From: GCA-2862545 sp047609825
GTDB taxonomy: Bacteria > Myxococcota_A > UBA796 > GCA-2862545
Direction: 5' to 3'
Assembly: GCA_047609825.1 (NCBI GenBank)
Contig: JBLFXJ010000223.1
Coordinates: 1 to 13,392, forward strand
Length of the DNA stretch: 13,392 nucleotides
Shown here: positions 1 to 7,383 of the stretch, in pieces
How the letters are laid out: every line of letters starts with the position of its first letter
Numbering within the stretch: the first letter of the stretch is position 1
Made by a program: the position numbers and the translations under genes
The notes under the pieces: model-generated
Databases searched by the model: none
The model's input: only the letters and a program-made list of their open reading frames with translations
What the model was told of the DNA's origin: nothing

Positions 1-1
1 G

Positions 2-1162
2 GAGCTGCGCGAGCGGTGTGGCCCTGCCACCGTGCTCGTGGGGTTCAAGCTGCTGTCCGGCGTCACGACCGCCGCCCTGACCGAGGCGGCGAAGGCCCAG
101 CTGGAGCGGTGCGACCTGGACGCCGTAGTCGCCAACGACCTGGCCGAGATCACCGGTGGGCAACATCCGGTGTGGCTCGTCCGAAAGACAGGTGCCCCGC
201 ATCGGATCGAGGGGGCCAAGGCGAGCACGGCGCGCGCCCTCGTCGCCAGAATCGTGCCCACGCGCGCGCCCGCCGTGCTGCATCCGCTCCTCGACCTCCC
301 CGGGATCGCCGAGCTGCGGACGATCGACACCGGCCTGGTGCTGCCCACCACCCGAGCCGCGACCCCGGCAGCAGCGTGGCACGCCTTGGGTCGCGCATTC
401 CCACCCGACGGGTTCAGCGTGGCGCTCGCTGGCAGGATCGTGCTCGGCCTACCGGATCCCACGGAGTTCGACGCGGATGTGGCGGCGCTCATGGCCGAGG
501 CGCCCGAGCCCGGCGCCCCGGTGCTCGCCGGCGTCACCCCGGTGGGGGTGCTCACGGAGCGGCCCGACGGCGCATTCGCACTGTGGATCGCACCCGCCCA
601 CCTCTCTGAAGGGCTCGCCGACGACCTCGCGGTCGCGCTGGATCGCCGAGGGAGCACCGTCGAGGTGGCGGAGCGTTACCGGCAGTTCCTCGTCGAGCGA
701 GGCTGGCAGCCCCTGCCCGACGACCGCTATGCGCCTCCCTCCCTTCGAACCGACCTGCAACCTGCAGCCTCCGCGTGCCTGGTCTATGGCGACCGGGTGT
801 TGATCGGGCGCCGCCTGGTGGGCGCCTGGCCGGGGCACTGGGCGTTTCCCGGCGGCGGGGTGGAGCCGGGAGAGTCGAGGATCGACGCCGCCCTCCGGGA
901 GCTTCACGAAGAGACCGGCATCGCTGTGCCCCCCGGTCAGCCTGTGGCAACGGTCGACATCGCCGTGTCGTGGGGTGATGGCGGTCGGGCGTGGGACCTC
1001 ACCTGCTTCGTCTTCCCCGTGCCCGCAGCAGCCCGACCGGAGTGCTCGGCGGAGCTCGAGGCACGCTGGGTGTCGCTGTCGGAGGCCCGTTCGCTCCGCC
1101 CCATGGGCGCCGGAACCCGGCGGGTGATGCGCCGCCTTCCTGCTCTCCTCCGTCAGGCGTAG
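2..1162 (+). CDS. CoaB/DFP-like domain fused to Nudix hydrolase (5' partial)
   Basis: The reading frame is open to the left window edge, so the gene begins upstream. The GTG at 32 lies inside a conserved strand and is not a credible start. Residue numbers here count from codon 32. Residues 1-75 resemble the C-terminal part of phosphopantothenate-cysteine ligase (CoaB/DFP family): an LVGFK strand, an alanine-rich helix, then DAVVANDL, where CoaB proteins have a nucleotide-binding VAND-type motif. Residues about 80-240 match nothing I recognise. Residues about 245-375 are a Nudix domain with a complete Nudix box (G-x5-E-x7-REL-x-EE-x-G-I, residues 275-297), preceded by WAFPGG. Nudix enzymes hydrolyse nucleoside-diphosphate-linked compounds with Mg2+. 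The CoA-pyrophosphatase signature is not evident, so the substrate is open. The stop codon is TAG. Nudix identification is firm; the CoaB-like call is moderate because the N-terminus is missing. Confidence 0.85.
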   Translation, partial: ELRERCGPATVLVGFKLLSGVTTAALTEAAKAQLERCDLDAVVANDLAEITGGQHPVWLVRKTGAPHRIEGAKASTARALVARIVPTRAPAVLHPLLDLPGIAELRTIDTGLVLPTTRAATPAAAWHALGRAFPPDGFSVALAGRIVLGLPDPTEFDADVAALMAEAPEPGAPVLAGVTPVGVLTERPDGAFALWIAPAHLSEGLADDLAVALDRRGSTVEVAERYRQFLVERGWQPLPDDRYAPPSLRTDLQPAASACLVYGDRVLIGRRLVGAWPGHWAFPGGGVEPGESRIDAALRELHEETGIAVPPGQPVATVDIAVSWGDGGRAWDLTCFVFPVPAAARPECSAELEARWVSLSEARSLRPMGAGTRRVMRRLPALLRQA

Positions 1163-1183
1163 ACAGTTCGGCGAGCCGCGTAA

Positions 1184-1210
1184 GGTCCCCGGCAGACATC
1201 CTCGGGGGTC
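1184..1210 (+). terminator. GC-rich stem-loop after the Nudix gene, possible terminator
   Basis: Positions 1184-1191 can pair with 1203-1210 as eight base pairs, two of them G-U, around an 11-nt loop. It starts about 20 nt after the Nudix-gene stop. There is no T-tract, so a terminator role is only plausible. Confidence 0.3.
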
Positions 1211-1235
1211 GCCCACCGATCGGTTAGAACGCACC

Positions 1236-1685
1236 ATGCTGTTCGTGCTGTTCCTCACCTCCGCCCACGCAGACGACGACGCCGTGCTCAAGGCGCTGTC
1301 GGTTCGCGATCCCGAGCCGAACTGTGCCGCGGTCGCCTCCCTCACCCCCGACCCGGCGGCAAGCCTCGAGCGAATCGCAGAGACGGTCGAGCTGCCTCCG
1401 TGGGCGCCCATGCGCGCGGCGAGATGCCTAGTGGCCGAACATGCCGAGGCCGGCGAGGCCGCGTTCCTCAGGTGGGTGGTGGATCCGGAGCGGGCTGGAC
1501 TCGGCGAGCTCGTGCTTCACCGCACGCGCACGCTGCCGGAGCCCGTCGCCGCGCACGTGCTCGAGCGAGCGCTGCTCGGAGACCTGAGGGAGCCCGCCCT
1601 CGACGCGATCAGCGCCGATGCGCGCGCCACCGTACGCACCCTTGCGCCCGACCCGGATCCGGTGCCACCGCCCACCACGCGGTGA
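1236..1685 (+). CDS. Small exported HEAT-like protein, function unknown
   Basis: A 149-residue protein of unknown function. The first 12 residues (MLFVLFLTSAHA) are a very short, uncharged signal-peptide-like segment with an Ala-x-Ala cleavage site before DDD, so periplasmic or secreted localisation is likely. The mature part is mostly helical, with alanine- and leucine-rich segments from about residue 55 to 130 that read like degenerate HEAT repeats, and it ends in a proline-rich tail (residues 138-146). Two cysteines (30 and 64) remain after cleavage and could form a disulphide. No convincing Shine-Dalgarno precedes the ATG. The start rests on the signal peptide and on the lack of any better in-frame start. 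It sits between the Nudix gene and another unknown gene on the same strand. Confidence 0.7.
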   Translation: MLFVLFLTSAHADDDAVLKALSVRDPEPNCAAVASLTPDPAASLERIAETVELPPWAPMRAARCLVAEHAEAGEAAFLRWVVDPERAGLGELVLHRTRTLPEPVAAHVLERALLGDLREPALDAISADARATVRTLAPDPDPVPPPTTR

Positions 1686-1741
1686 GCGTACCCAACCCAC
1701 GACCGCGCGGTGTTCACCGCCGTCCAGCCCTGGAGTCGCGA

Positions 1742-2269
1742 ATGGCCCCGAAGGTCCCCACCCGCGATGCCCTCCTCCGCTACGCCGAGGTTGCAAACCA
1801 TTACCGGCGCGCGTTCAAGTCCGTCCAAGACGCGCTCGCCGCCGTTGAGCTCGGTCGGGTGCCGCCGTGGGTGTTCGCGGTCGAGCGGCTCACGCGTGAG
1901 GAGCTGAACGCGATCGCCCCTGCCCTCGCCGAAGCAGAGACCCAACGACGGGCGTGGCGCGCGGCCCTGCACGCGATCACTGAGCTGATCGCGCTGGAGG
2001 ATGCTGGAGAGGCTGGGCTCCCACCGGCGCGCAACGAGGCCGAGGTGCGCACCTTGTTCGACAGTCTCGACGGCGACATGCGCAACCAGCGCAAGCTCGA
2101 CCGGTTCATCTCGGTGATCAATGGCGCTCGCGCCGGCAGCTGCATCTACATCAACGGCACCTTCCGACCCACGGGTTTCCGGGATCCTGATCCTCCGACG
2201 CCGACCACGACCGAAGCGGCCGACGACGAGGCCACCGTGCACCTGTGGCACGGCCCCGAGGGCACATGA
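1742..2269 (+). CDS. Hypothetical helical protein, 175 aa
   Basis: I do not recognise this family. The ATG at 1742 is chosen over upstream frame extensions because GGAG lies at 1732-1735 with a 6-nt spacer and because the upstream extension overlaps the previous gene. Residues 1-130 are charged and predominantly helical, rich in Ala, Arg and Glu. There is no signal peptide or membrane segment, so the protein is probably cytosolic. Residues 131-147 contain a short strand-forming stretch (SCIYINGTFRPTG) with the only cysteine (134). Residues 148-163 are a low-complexity Pro/Thr/Asp linker, followed by an acidic tail. It lies 56 nt after the preceding gene and 71 nt before the RegB-like kinase, from which it is separated by a stem-loop, so membership of the kinase operon is uncertain. 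Confidence 0.7.
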   Translation: MAPKVPTRDALLRYAEVANHYRRAFKSVQDALAAVELGRVPPWVFAVERLTREELNAIAPALAEAETQRRAWRAALHAITELIALEDAGEAGLPPARNEAEVRTLFDSLDGDMRNQRKLDRFISVINGARAGSCIYINGTFRPTGFRDPDPPTPTTTEAADDEATVHLWHGPEGT

Positions 2270-2276
2270 GCCCACG

Positions 2277-2302
2277 GCCCCCCACTCGCTGAAGCGGGGG
2301 GC
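2277..2302 (+). terminator. Stem-loop between the hypothetical gene and the kinase
   Basis: GCCCCCC at 2277-2283 is perfectly complementary to GGGGGGC at 2296-2302. An alternative inner stem, CGC-TGAA-GCG (2287-2296), can form in the same region. It begins 8 nt after the upstream stop (2267-2269) and ends 38 nt before the kinase ATG. There is no T-tract. It may be a weak terminator or a leader structure of the kinase mRNA. Confidence 0.4.
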
Positions 2303-2340
2303 GACGCGACGGTGGCGGCTCTGGATCAGATGGAGGGTAG

Positions 2341-3639
2341 ATGGCGTCGCTGACCGAACAGGCCCGTGCGTGGGCGTTCCCGCAGACCATCAGCGAAGGG
2401 AGCATGTGGCTCACCTGGCTGGTGCGACTCCGCTGGGTCGCCATCGCGGCCCAGGTGGTCACGGTCGCCTTCGCCGTGCAGTTGTTCGCCAGTCCGGCGA
2501 TCACGATCCCAGCCCTGTCCATCCTGATCCTGATCCTCGTGATCGCGAACCTGTGGGCCACCCGGGCGCTCGCTGCTGGGGTCGAAGTTCTCGAGCCACG
2601 ACTGCTCGCGCAGCTCGCGGTCGATGTGGTGGTCCTGACCGGGTTCTTCCTGCTCTCGGACGGACCGGACAATCCCTTCATCAGCCTGTACATGGTGCAC
2701 ATCGCCATGGGCGCGGTGATGCTCGGACCGCGGAATGCCGCCACACTCGCGGCGCTTGTGGTCGCCTGCTACAGCACCACCCACTTGGTGCACCAGCCGC
2801 TGGTGTACGGAAACCACAGCCTCGACACGCCGGTCCTGACCAGCGTCGGGCAGTTCGTCGCGTTCACCATCACCACCGCCGCGGTGGCGGTGTTTGTCGT
2901 CGGGCTGTCGGTGTCCTTGCGTCGCCGCAAACAGCAGCTGTTCGAGGCGCGGGAGCGCACGGCCCGCACCGATCGCCTGCGGTCGGTCGGCACCCTGGCC
3001 GCGGGCGCAGCTCACGAACTCAACACGCCGCTGTCCACCATCGGCCTGCGTACCCGCCGTCTCAGCCGCCGGCACCAAGACGCGGACAGCCAGCGTGACA
3101 CCCAGGTGATCCTCGAGCAACTCAAGCGCTGCACCAGGATCGTGGAGCAGCTCCTCGTGGGCGCCGGCGATCCGTCCGCGGCCGGGCTGGAGCGGCGCCC
3201 GCTCGCCGACCTCGTCGAGGAAGGCGTGAAGCTGTGGCGGACCGGCAGCACCCTGTCCGCGACCATGGCCGACCAGGCGGGCGGCTTCGAGGTCGAGCTT
3301 CCCCGGATCGCGTTCATCCAGGCGCTGATCAACCTGCTCGAGAATGCCCGACAAGCCCAGGAGGAGGTCGACAACTTCGACGACCTGACCATCGTTGTAC
3401 ACCGCGAAGATGCGCTCGGCATTGTCGAGATCTCGGACCGAGGCTGCGGTCTGCCCGAGCCCACCGACCTGATCGGAACGCCATTCTTCACGACCAAGGT
3501 GCACGGCACGGGCCTCGGCGTGTTCGTGGCCCAGTCGGTCGCCGACGGGGCCGGGGGCGGCCTGGGTTACATGCCGCGGGACGGGGGCGGAGTCACCGTG
3601 CGTTGGTGGTTCCCCGCTGCGGAGAGGAGGACCTCATGA
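2341..3639 (+). CDS. regB: Membrane sensor histidine kinase, RegB/PrrB/ActS family
   Basis: A 432-residue redox-type sensor kinase. GGAGG at 2332-2336 supports the ATG. Residues about 26-190 form six hydrophobic segments, as in RegB. The loop before segment four reads DGPDNPF (107-113), close to the GGxxNPF ubiquinone-site motif of RegB. The H-box is HELNTPLSTI with phospho-acceptor His225, matching the characteristic RegB HELGTPLATI rather than a typical HisKA motif. Residues LKRCTRIVEQ contain Cys264, aligned with the redox-active cysteine (Cys265) of Rhodobacter RegB. The ATP-binding domain follows: N-box around N331/N335, G1 box DRGCG (366-370) and GTGLG (389-393). In characterised systems the kinase senses aerobic redox state through quinone and cysteine chemistry and phosphorylates RegA. 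Here the partner gene overlaps by ATGA. Family assignment is strong; the signal sensed is inferred. Confidence 0.93.
   Translation: MASLTEQARAWAFPQTISEGSMWLTWLVRLRWVAIAAQVVTVAFAVQLFASPAITIPALSILILILVIANLWATRALAAGVEVLEPRLLAQLAVDVVVLTGFFLLSDGPDNPFISLYMVHIAMGAVMLGPRNAATLAALVVACYSTTHLVHQPLVYGNHSLDTPVLTSVGQFVAFTITTAAVAVFVVGLSVSLRRRKQQLFEARERTARTDRLRSVGTLAAGAAHELNTPLSTIGLRTRRLSRRHQDADSQRDTQVILEQLKRCTRIVEQLLVGAGDPSAAGLERRPLADLVEEGVKLWRTGSTLSATMADQAGGFEVELPRIAFIQALINLLENARQAQEEVDNFDDLTIVVHREDALGIVEISDRGCGLPEPTDLIGTPFFTTKVHGTGLGVFVAQSVADGAGGGLGYMPRDGGGVTVRWWFPAAERRTS
3621..3630 (+). promoter_or_regulatory. Strong purine-rich ribosome binding site for the regulator gene
   Basis: GGAGAGGAGG lies inside the 3' end of the kinase gene, 5 nt before the ATG at 3636. 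It fixes the regulator start and, with the ATGA overlap, indicates translational coupling of kinase and regulator. Confidence 0.75.
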
Positions 3640-4172
3640 GGAGCGTGAAGAAGCTCCTGGTCGTCGACGACGATGATGCGTTCCGCGAGTCCATGGAGCT
3701 CGAGTTCCAGGACCGGGGGTATCAGGTGCTCACGGCCAACGACCACCGCGCGGCGCTCGGCCTCGCGGCGGTGCACCGTCCGCAGTACGCGGTGATCGAT
3801 CTCCGCCTCGGTGGCGAGCGCGGGCTCCAGGTGCTGTCGGACCTGGTGGAGCGTCTGCCCACCATCCGAGCGGTCGTGCTCACGGGCTACGGCTCGGTGG
3901 CCACCGCGGTCGAGGCGATCAAGCTCGGCGCCAGGCACTACCTGACCAAGCCGTGCGATCCCGAAGCGATCGAGCAGGCCTTCCATGCCGATCAGGGCGA
4001 CCCCAATGTCGTGGTGCCCGAGCGGCCGCCGAGCCTGGCGCGCCACGAGCGCGAGTACATAGAGTACGTGCTCGCCTCCACGAGCGGCAACATCTCCGAG
4101 GCCGCGCGCAGGCTGGGTCTCCACCGCCAGAGCCTGCAGCGCAAGCTACGGAAGTACCCGCCGCGGGACTGA
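3636..4172 (+). CDS. regA: Response regulator with Fis-type helix-turn-helix, RegA/PrrA/ActR family
   Basis: A 178-residue two-domain response regulator. The receiver domain (1-120) has the acidic pocket at Asp11-13, phospho-acceptor Asp55 (VIDLRLGG), Thr83 and Lys105. The segment LTGYGSVATAVEAIKLGA (82-99) is near-identical to the RegA/PrrA signature. A proline-containing linker (about 123-133) precedes a Fis-type helix-turn-helix (about 149-174: GNISEAARRLGLHRQSLQRK), matching the RegA family. There is no sigma-54 AAA+ domain, as expected for this short family. The start codon overlaps the kinase stop (ATGA). Known family members control respiration, carbon and nitrogen fixation and photosynthesis in response to redox. 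The targets here are unknown. The envelope-protein gene lies only 36 nt downstream and may be co-transcribed. Confidence 0.94.
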   Translation: MRSVKKLLVVDDDDAFRESMELEFQDRGYQVLTANDHRAALGLAAVHRPQYAVIDLRLGGERGLQVLSDLVERLPTIRAVVLTGYGSVATAVEAIKLGARHYLTKPCDPEAIEQAFHADQGDPNVVVPERPPSLARHEREYIEYVLASTSGNISEAARRLGLHRQSLQRKLRKYPPRD

Positions 4173-4208
4173 CCCTGAGGGTATGCTGCGGGGCCGATCG
4201 GGGGTAAG

Positions 4209-6098
4209 GTGCTGGCGTGGACGGTGCTATGGCTAGGGACCGCGCTCGCTGCCGACGTGGACCTGTTTCAGCCGTCTGGTGCCTACGCCCAGGCCCGGGG
4301 CACGCCCCAAGGTGAAGAGGCGGTCGTTGGACCGCTCGGACCAACCGTCGGTGTCACGACGTCCTACGCTCGCCGGCCAACACCGGTCCCCGACGGCGTC
4401 GCCTCGGTGGAAGGGCTGATGCCTCTCACGCTCACCGGATCATGGGCCACCAGCGAGCGCGCACGAATCGATGTAGCTCTGCCTACCTACGCCTTCGTCG
4501 ACGCACCGGTGAACGACTTCCGCGGAGCCGCCCTCGGAGACCTGCGAGTGCAGGTGCTGCTGCCCACCGCGGGCAACACGGATGCCTTCCGATTCGCGAT
4601 CGCCCCACAGGTCACCATCCCCACCGGAACTGGCCCATCGCTCACCCGCATCGGCACCTCGGCGGGCGTCACGATGGCGTTCTCGGGCCGCTCCGGCTCG
4701 GTAGGCTGGCTGGTGGACGCTGGGCTGAACGGCGCCGCCGCAGACACGGTCGACGGCCGCGGCCTGGGCTCCTCTGCGAGAGCCGTCGCCGGGCTGTGGG
4801 CTCAGGCCAATGATGCGTTCCGAGCCGGGATGGAGCTGGACCTCGACCAGTCGCTGGTACTCGGCCCCAAGGGTCCGAACGCTGCCGGTTCCGTGCACCT
4901 CTTCGCGCAGAACCGGCTTCCCAGCGGGGTCGCGCTCGGGCTGCTCGGCGGCACTGGCTGGCTGCGCGGCGTCGGAGCGCCGGAGTTTCGCGTCGGCGCC
5001 ACCCTGTCGTGGTCCAGTGAGCCCCCCACCCCGGTTCCGGTCACGGCAGCAGTCGATGATCGCTGCCAGCCCGGTGAGCCCTGTGCCGCGATCGACGGTG
5101 ACGGTGATGGCATCCCGGACGACCGCGACACCTGCGTCACCATGGCGGAGGACCGGGACGGATTCCAGGACGATGACGGGTGTCCGGATCCCGACAACGA
5201 CGGCGACGGCCTGTACGACGTGGACGACGCCTGCCCGGATGCCGCCGGCGGGCCCGAGCAGCGCGGGTGCCCCGACCAGGACGCCGACGGCGTGCCCGAC
5301 ACGCGGGATCTCTGCCCGGCGCTCGCCGGTCCGCTCGAGACCGAGGGCTGCCCGGATCGCGATCGCGACCGCGTGCCGGATGTGCGGGACGCGTGCCCCG
5401 ATTCCCCCGCACCGCCGCGAGAGGAGGGCGCGCTGAGCGATGGGTGTCCCACCGGCGCTTACGTCTCTGCGGATCGGATCGTGCTCGCCGAGCCGATCGG
5501 GTTCCCCGCCGGCAGCGCCACCCTCACCCCGCCGGCGCAACGAGCGTTGGATGACGTGGCGGTTCTCCTCCTCTCCAATCCGGGACTGACCATCATCGAG
5601 GTTGGCGGCCACACCGACAACCGGGGTGATCCGGACGCGAACAAGGAGCTGTCCCGCGCACGGGCCGAAGCGGTCGCCGCCTACCTCAACGAGCGAGGAG
5701 TGGCGTCCGGCCGCCTGAAGACGCGTGGCTATGGCGATCTCGAGCCGGTCGACACGAACCGGACCGCCTCCGGCCGAGCACGGAACGCGAGGATCGAGCT
5801 TCGGATCGTCGCCGGCTCCGGTGTGCGGGCACCTGGCCCGCCCCGAGGACCCGGGCCGGTCGGCCCGACCGGCAGCCTGACCATCGAGGTGCAGCCCGGT
5901 CTGTGGGCCGATGTCTACATCGACGGCATACGGCTCACGAAGGGCGCGCCGTTCACCGCATTCGACGTGGCGGCCGGCACACACGAGCTCCGCGCGAGCA
6001 ACCCGGGCCGCGGTCTGGACTGGTCCGGCACCATCGAGATCATCGATGGCGAGACCCTCACAGTGACGCTGCCGTGGAGCGTCTGGGACGCCCGCTGA
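4209..6098 (+). CDS. OmpA-family outer-membrane protein with TSP3 repeats and PEGA-like tail
   Basis: A 629-residue envelope protein. It starts with GTG preceded by a GGGGG stretch, and a short signal peptide follows (residues 1-15, cleavage near TALA-AD). Residues about 35-270 alternate in a beta-rich pattern consistent with an outer-membrane barrel. Residues about 295-400 carry calcium-binding thrombospondin type-3 repeats (DGDGDGIPDDRD, DNDGDGLYD, DQDADGVPDTRD, DRDRDRVPDVRD) with cysteines in CPD spacing. Residues about 424-534 are an OmpA C-terminal peptidoglycan-binding domain with GHTDNRGD (467-474) and NARIELR. A Gly/Pro-rich linker (538-554) leads to a PEGA-like beta domain (about 556-621: VYIDGIRL, AGTHELRA, GETLTVTL). 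It probably anchors the outer membrane to peptidoglycan. The extra C-terminal domain is less usual. It converges on the thiolase gene with a 3-nt gap. Confidence 0.92.
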   Translation: MLAWTVLWLGTALAADVDLFQPSGAYAQARGTPQGEEAVVGPLGPTVGVTTSYARRPTPVPDGVASVEGLMPLTLTGSWATSERARIDVALPTYAFVDAPVNDFRGAALGDLRVQVLLPTAGNTDAFRFAIAPQVTIPTGTGPSLTRIGTSAGVTMAFSGRSGSVGWLVDAGLNGAAADTVDGRGLGSSARAVAGLWAQANDAFRAGMELDLDQSLVLGPKGPNAAGSVHLFAQNRLPSGVALGLLGGTGWLRGVGAPEFRVGATLSWSSEPPTPVPVTAAVDDRCQPGEPCAAIDGDGDGIPDDRDTCVTMAEDRDGFQDDDGCPDPDNDGDGLYDVDDACPDAAGGPEQRGCPDQDADGVPDTRDLCPALAGPLETEGCPDRDRDRVPDVRDACPDSPAPPREEGALSDGCPTGAYVSADRIVLAEPIGFPAGSATLTPPAQRALDDVAVLLLSNPGLTIIEVGGHTDNRGDPDANKELSRARAEAVAAYLNERGVASGRLKTRGYGDLEPVDTNRTASGRARNARIELRIVAGSGVRAPGPPRGPGPVGPTGSLTIEVQPGLWADVYIDGIRLTKGAPFTAFDVAAGTHELRASNPGRGLDWSGTIEIIDGETLTVTLPWSVWDAR

Positions 6099-6109
6099 GC
6101 GTCAGACGC
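6079..6109. terminator. Stem-loop over the convergent envelope-protein/thiolase junction
   Basis: Outer stem 6079-6084/6104-6109 (6 bp), a 2-nt bulge, then inner stem 6087-6091/6099-6103 (5 bp) and a 7-nt loop. The plus-strand stop (6096-6098) is in the loop and the minus-strand stop (6102-6104) is in the stem. It is symmetrical enough to act on both transcripts. There is no T-tract. Confidence 0.45.
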
Positions 6110-7313
6110 GCTCGACAACCGTGGTGACGCCTTGGCCCACGCCAACACACAGCGTCGCCACACCCAGCGTGCCGTTCGTGCGCTCGAGCACCGACAGCAG
6201 CGTGGTGAGGATTCGGGCACCCGAGCACCCCAGCGGATGACCGAGTGCGATCGCGCCACCGTGCAGGTTGACCCGCTGCTCTTCCAGGCCCAACTCCCGG
6301 ATCACTCCGAGTGACTGTGCGGCGAACGCCTCATTCAGCTCCCACGCATCGATGTCACTCACCGTGAGACCTGCGCGGGCAAGGGCCTTCTGAGTGGCAG
6401 GGACCGGCCCCAGGCCCATCACCGTCGGGTCGACGCCAGCGGAGGCGCACGCCCGCAGCCTCGCACGCACCCGCAGGCCCCTCTCGGCCGCCACCGCCGT
6501 ACTGGTGAGCACCACGGCGGCCGCGCCATCATTGAGCGTCGAGCTGTTACCAGCGGTCACGCTGCCCCCGGCGCGGAAGGCTGCCCGCAGCCCGGCGAGG
6601 CGCTCCAGGCTGGTGTCACGGCGAGGCCCCTCGTCGGCGCTGACCACGGTGGTCGACCGCCGTGCCTGCACCGTCACGGGCACCAGCTCGCCGTCGAACC
6701 AGCCTGCGTCTTGCGCCGCGATCGCCTTGCGGTGGCTGTTCAGGGCGAACGCGTCCTGGTCGGCCCGGGAAATCCCCATCCGGTCCACGATGTTCTCGGC
6801 CGTGCAGCCCATCGCCTCCAGCGGGAACATGGCCTCCAACTTCGGGTTCGGGTAGCGCCAGCCCAGCGAGGTGTCCCACGCGGTGATGTTGCCCGCCTTC
6901 GGATGCTGCGGCGCCCGCGGCACCGACAGCGGCGCGCGACTCATCGACTCGACGCCGCCTGCGACGCACACCGACGCGTCCCCCACCGCGATCATCCGGG
7001 CCGCCTGGTTCACCGCCTCCAGGCCAGATGCACACAGGCGGTTCACCGTCACCCCTGGGACATGCTGAGGGTAGCCGGCGAGCAGCAGCGCCATCCGAGC
7101 GACGTTGCGGTTGTCTTCGCCGGCCTGGTTCGCACAGCCGAAGAACACCTCGTCGACCGTGCCGGGATCCACGCCTGCACGCTCGATCACGGACGCCAAC
7201 GCCACCGCGGCCAGATCGTCGGCCCGAATGCCCGCGAGCCCGCCTTGGAACCGGCCGATCGGCGTGCGCACCGCATCGACAATCACGACGTCAGACAACC
7301 CTTCCCGTCCCAT
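6102..7313 (-). CDS. Thiolase (acetyl-CoA C-acetyltransferase / 3-oxoadipyl-CoA thiolase type)
   Basis: A 403-residue thiolase of normal family length. GGGGAGG lies 5 nt upstream of the ATG. Motifs in order: VRTPIGRFQGGL near the N-terminus; FGCANQAGEDNRNVAR (58-73), strongly reminiscent of PcaF/PaaJ-type thiolases; the acyl-accepting Cys94 in VNRLCASGLEA; GGVESMSRAP (119-128); NEAFA (327-331); GHPLGCSGAR with catalytic His359; and the second catalytic Cys389 in LCVGVGQG. The enzyme cleaves 3-ketoacyl-CoA with CoA or condenses two acetyl-CoA units. The divergent neighbour is a 3-hydroxyacyl-CoA dehydrogenase, which acts on the adjacent intermediate and so supports a shared fatty-acid, butyrate/PHB or aromatic-degradation pathway. 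Chain-length specificity cannot be read from the sequence. Confidence 0.95.
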   Translation of the reverse strand: MGREGLSDVVIVDAVRTPIGRFQGGLAGIRADDLAAVALASVIERAGVDPGTVDEVFFGCANQAGEDNRNVARMALLLAGYPQHVPGVTVNRLCASGLEAVNQAARMIAVGDASVCVAGGVESMSRAPLSVPRAPQHPKAGNITAWDTSLGWRYPNPKLEAMFPLEAMGCTAENIVDRMGISRADQDAFALNSHRKAIAAQDAGWFDGELVPVTVQARRSTTVVSADEGPRRDTSLERLAGLRAAFRAGGSVTAGNSSTLNDGAAAVVLTSTAVAAERGLRVRARLRACASAGVDPTVMGLGPVPATQKALARAGLTVSDIDAWELNEAFAAQSLGVIRELGLEEQRVNLHGGAIALGHPLGCSGARILTTLLSVLERTNGTLGVATLCVGVGQGVTTVVERV

Positions 7314-7383
7314 CGGACCTCCCCTGACGAGTAGCCCTATCCCCGGCGACGGCTATGTGGGCGACCGACCGGAGGACGACGAG
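7314..7383. promoter_or_regulatory. Divergent promoter region between thiolase and dehydrogenase
   Basis: A 70-bp spacer separates the two divergent start codons and must hold or overlap both promoters. Ribosome binding sites are visible: GGGGAGG for the thiolase (minus strand, about 7318-7324) and GGAGG at 7371-7375 for the dehydrogenase. I could not identify convincing -35/-10 pairs. Confidence 0.55.

Noticed and set aside
1226..1236. Leaderless promoter with TAGAAC directly before the ATG at 1236
   Set aside because: The -10-like hexamer has no matching -35 element, and a single hexamer is not enough evidence.
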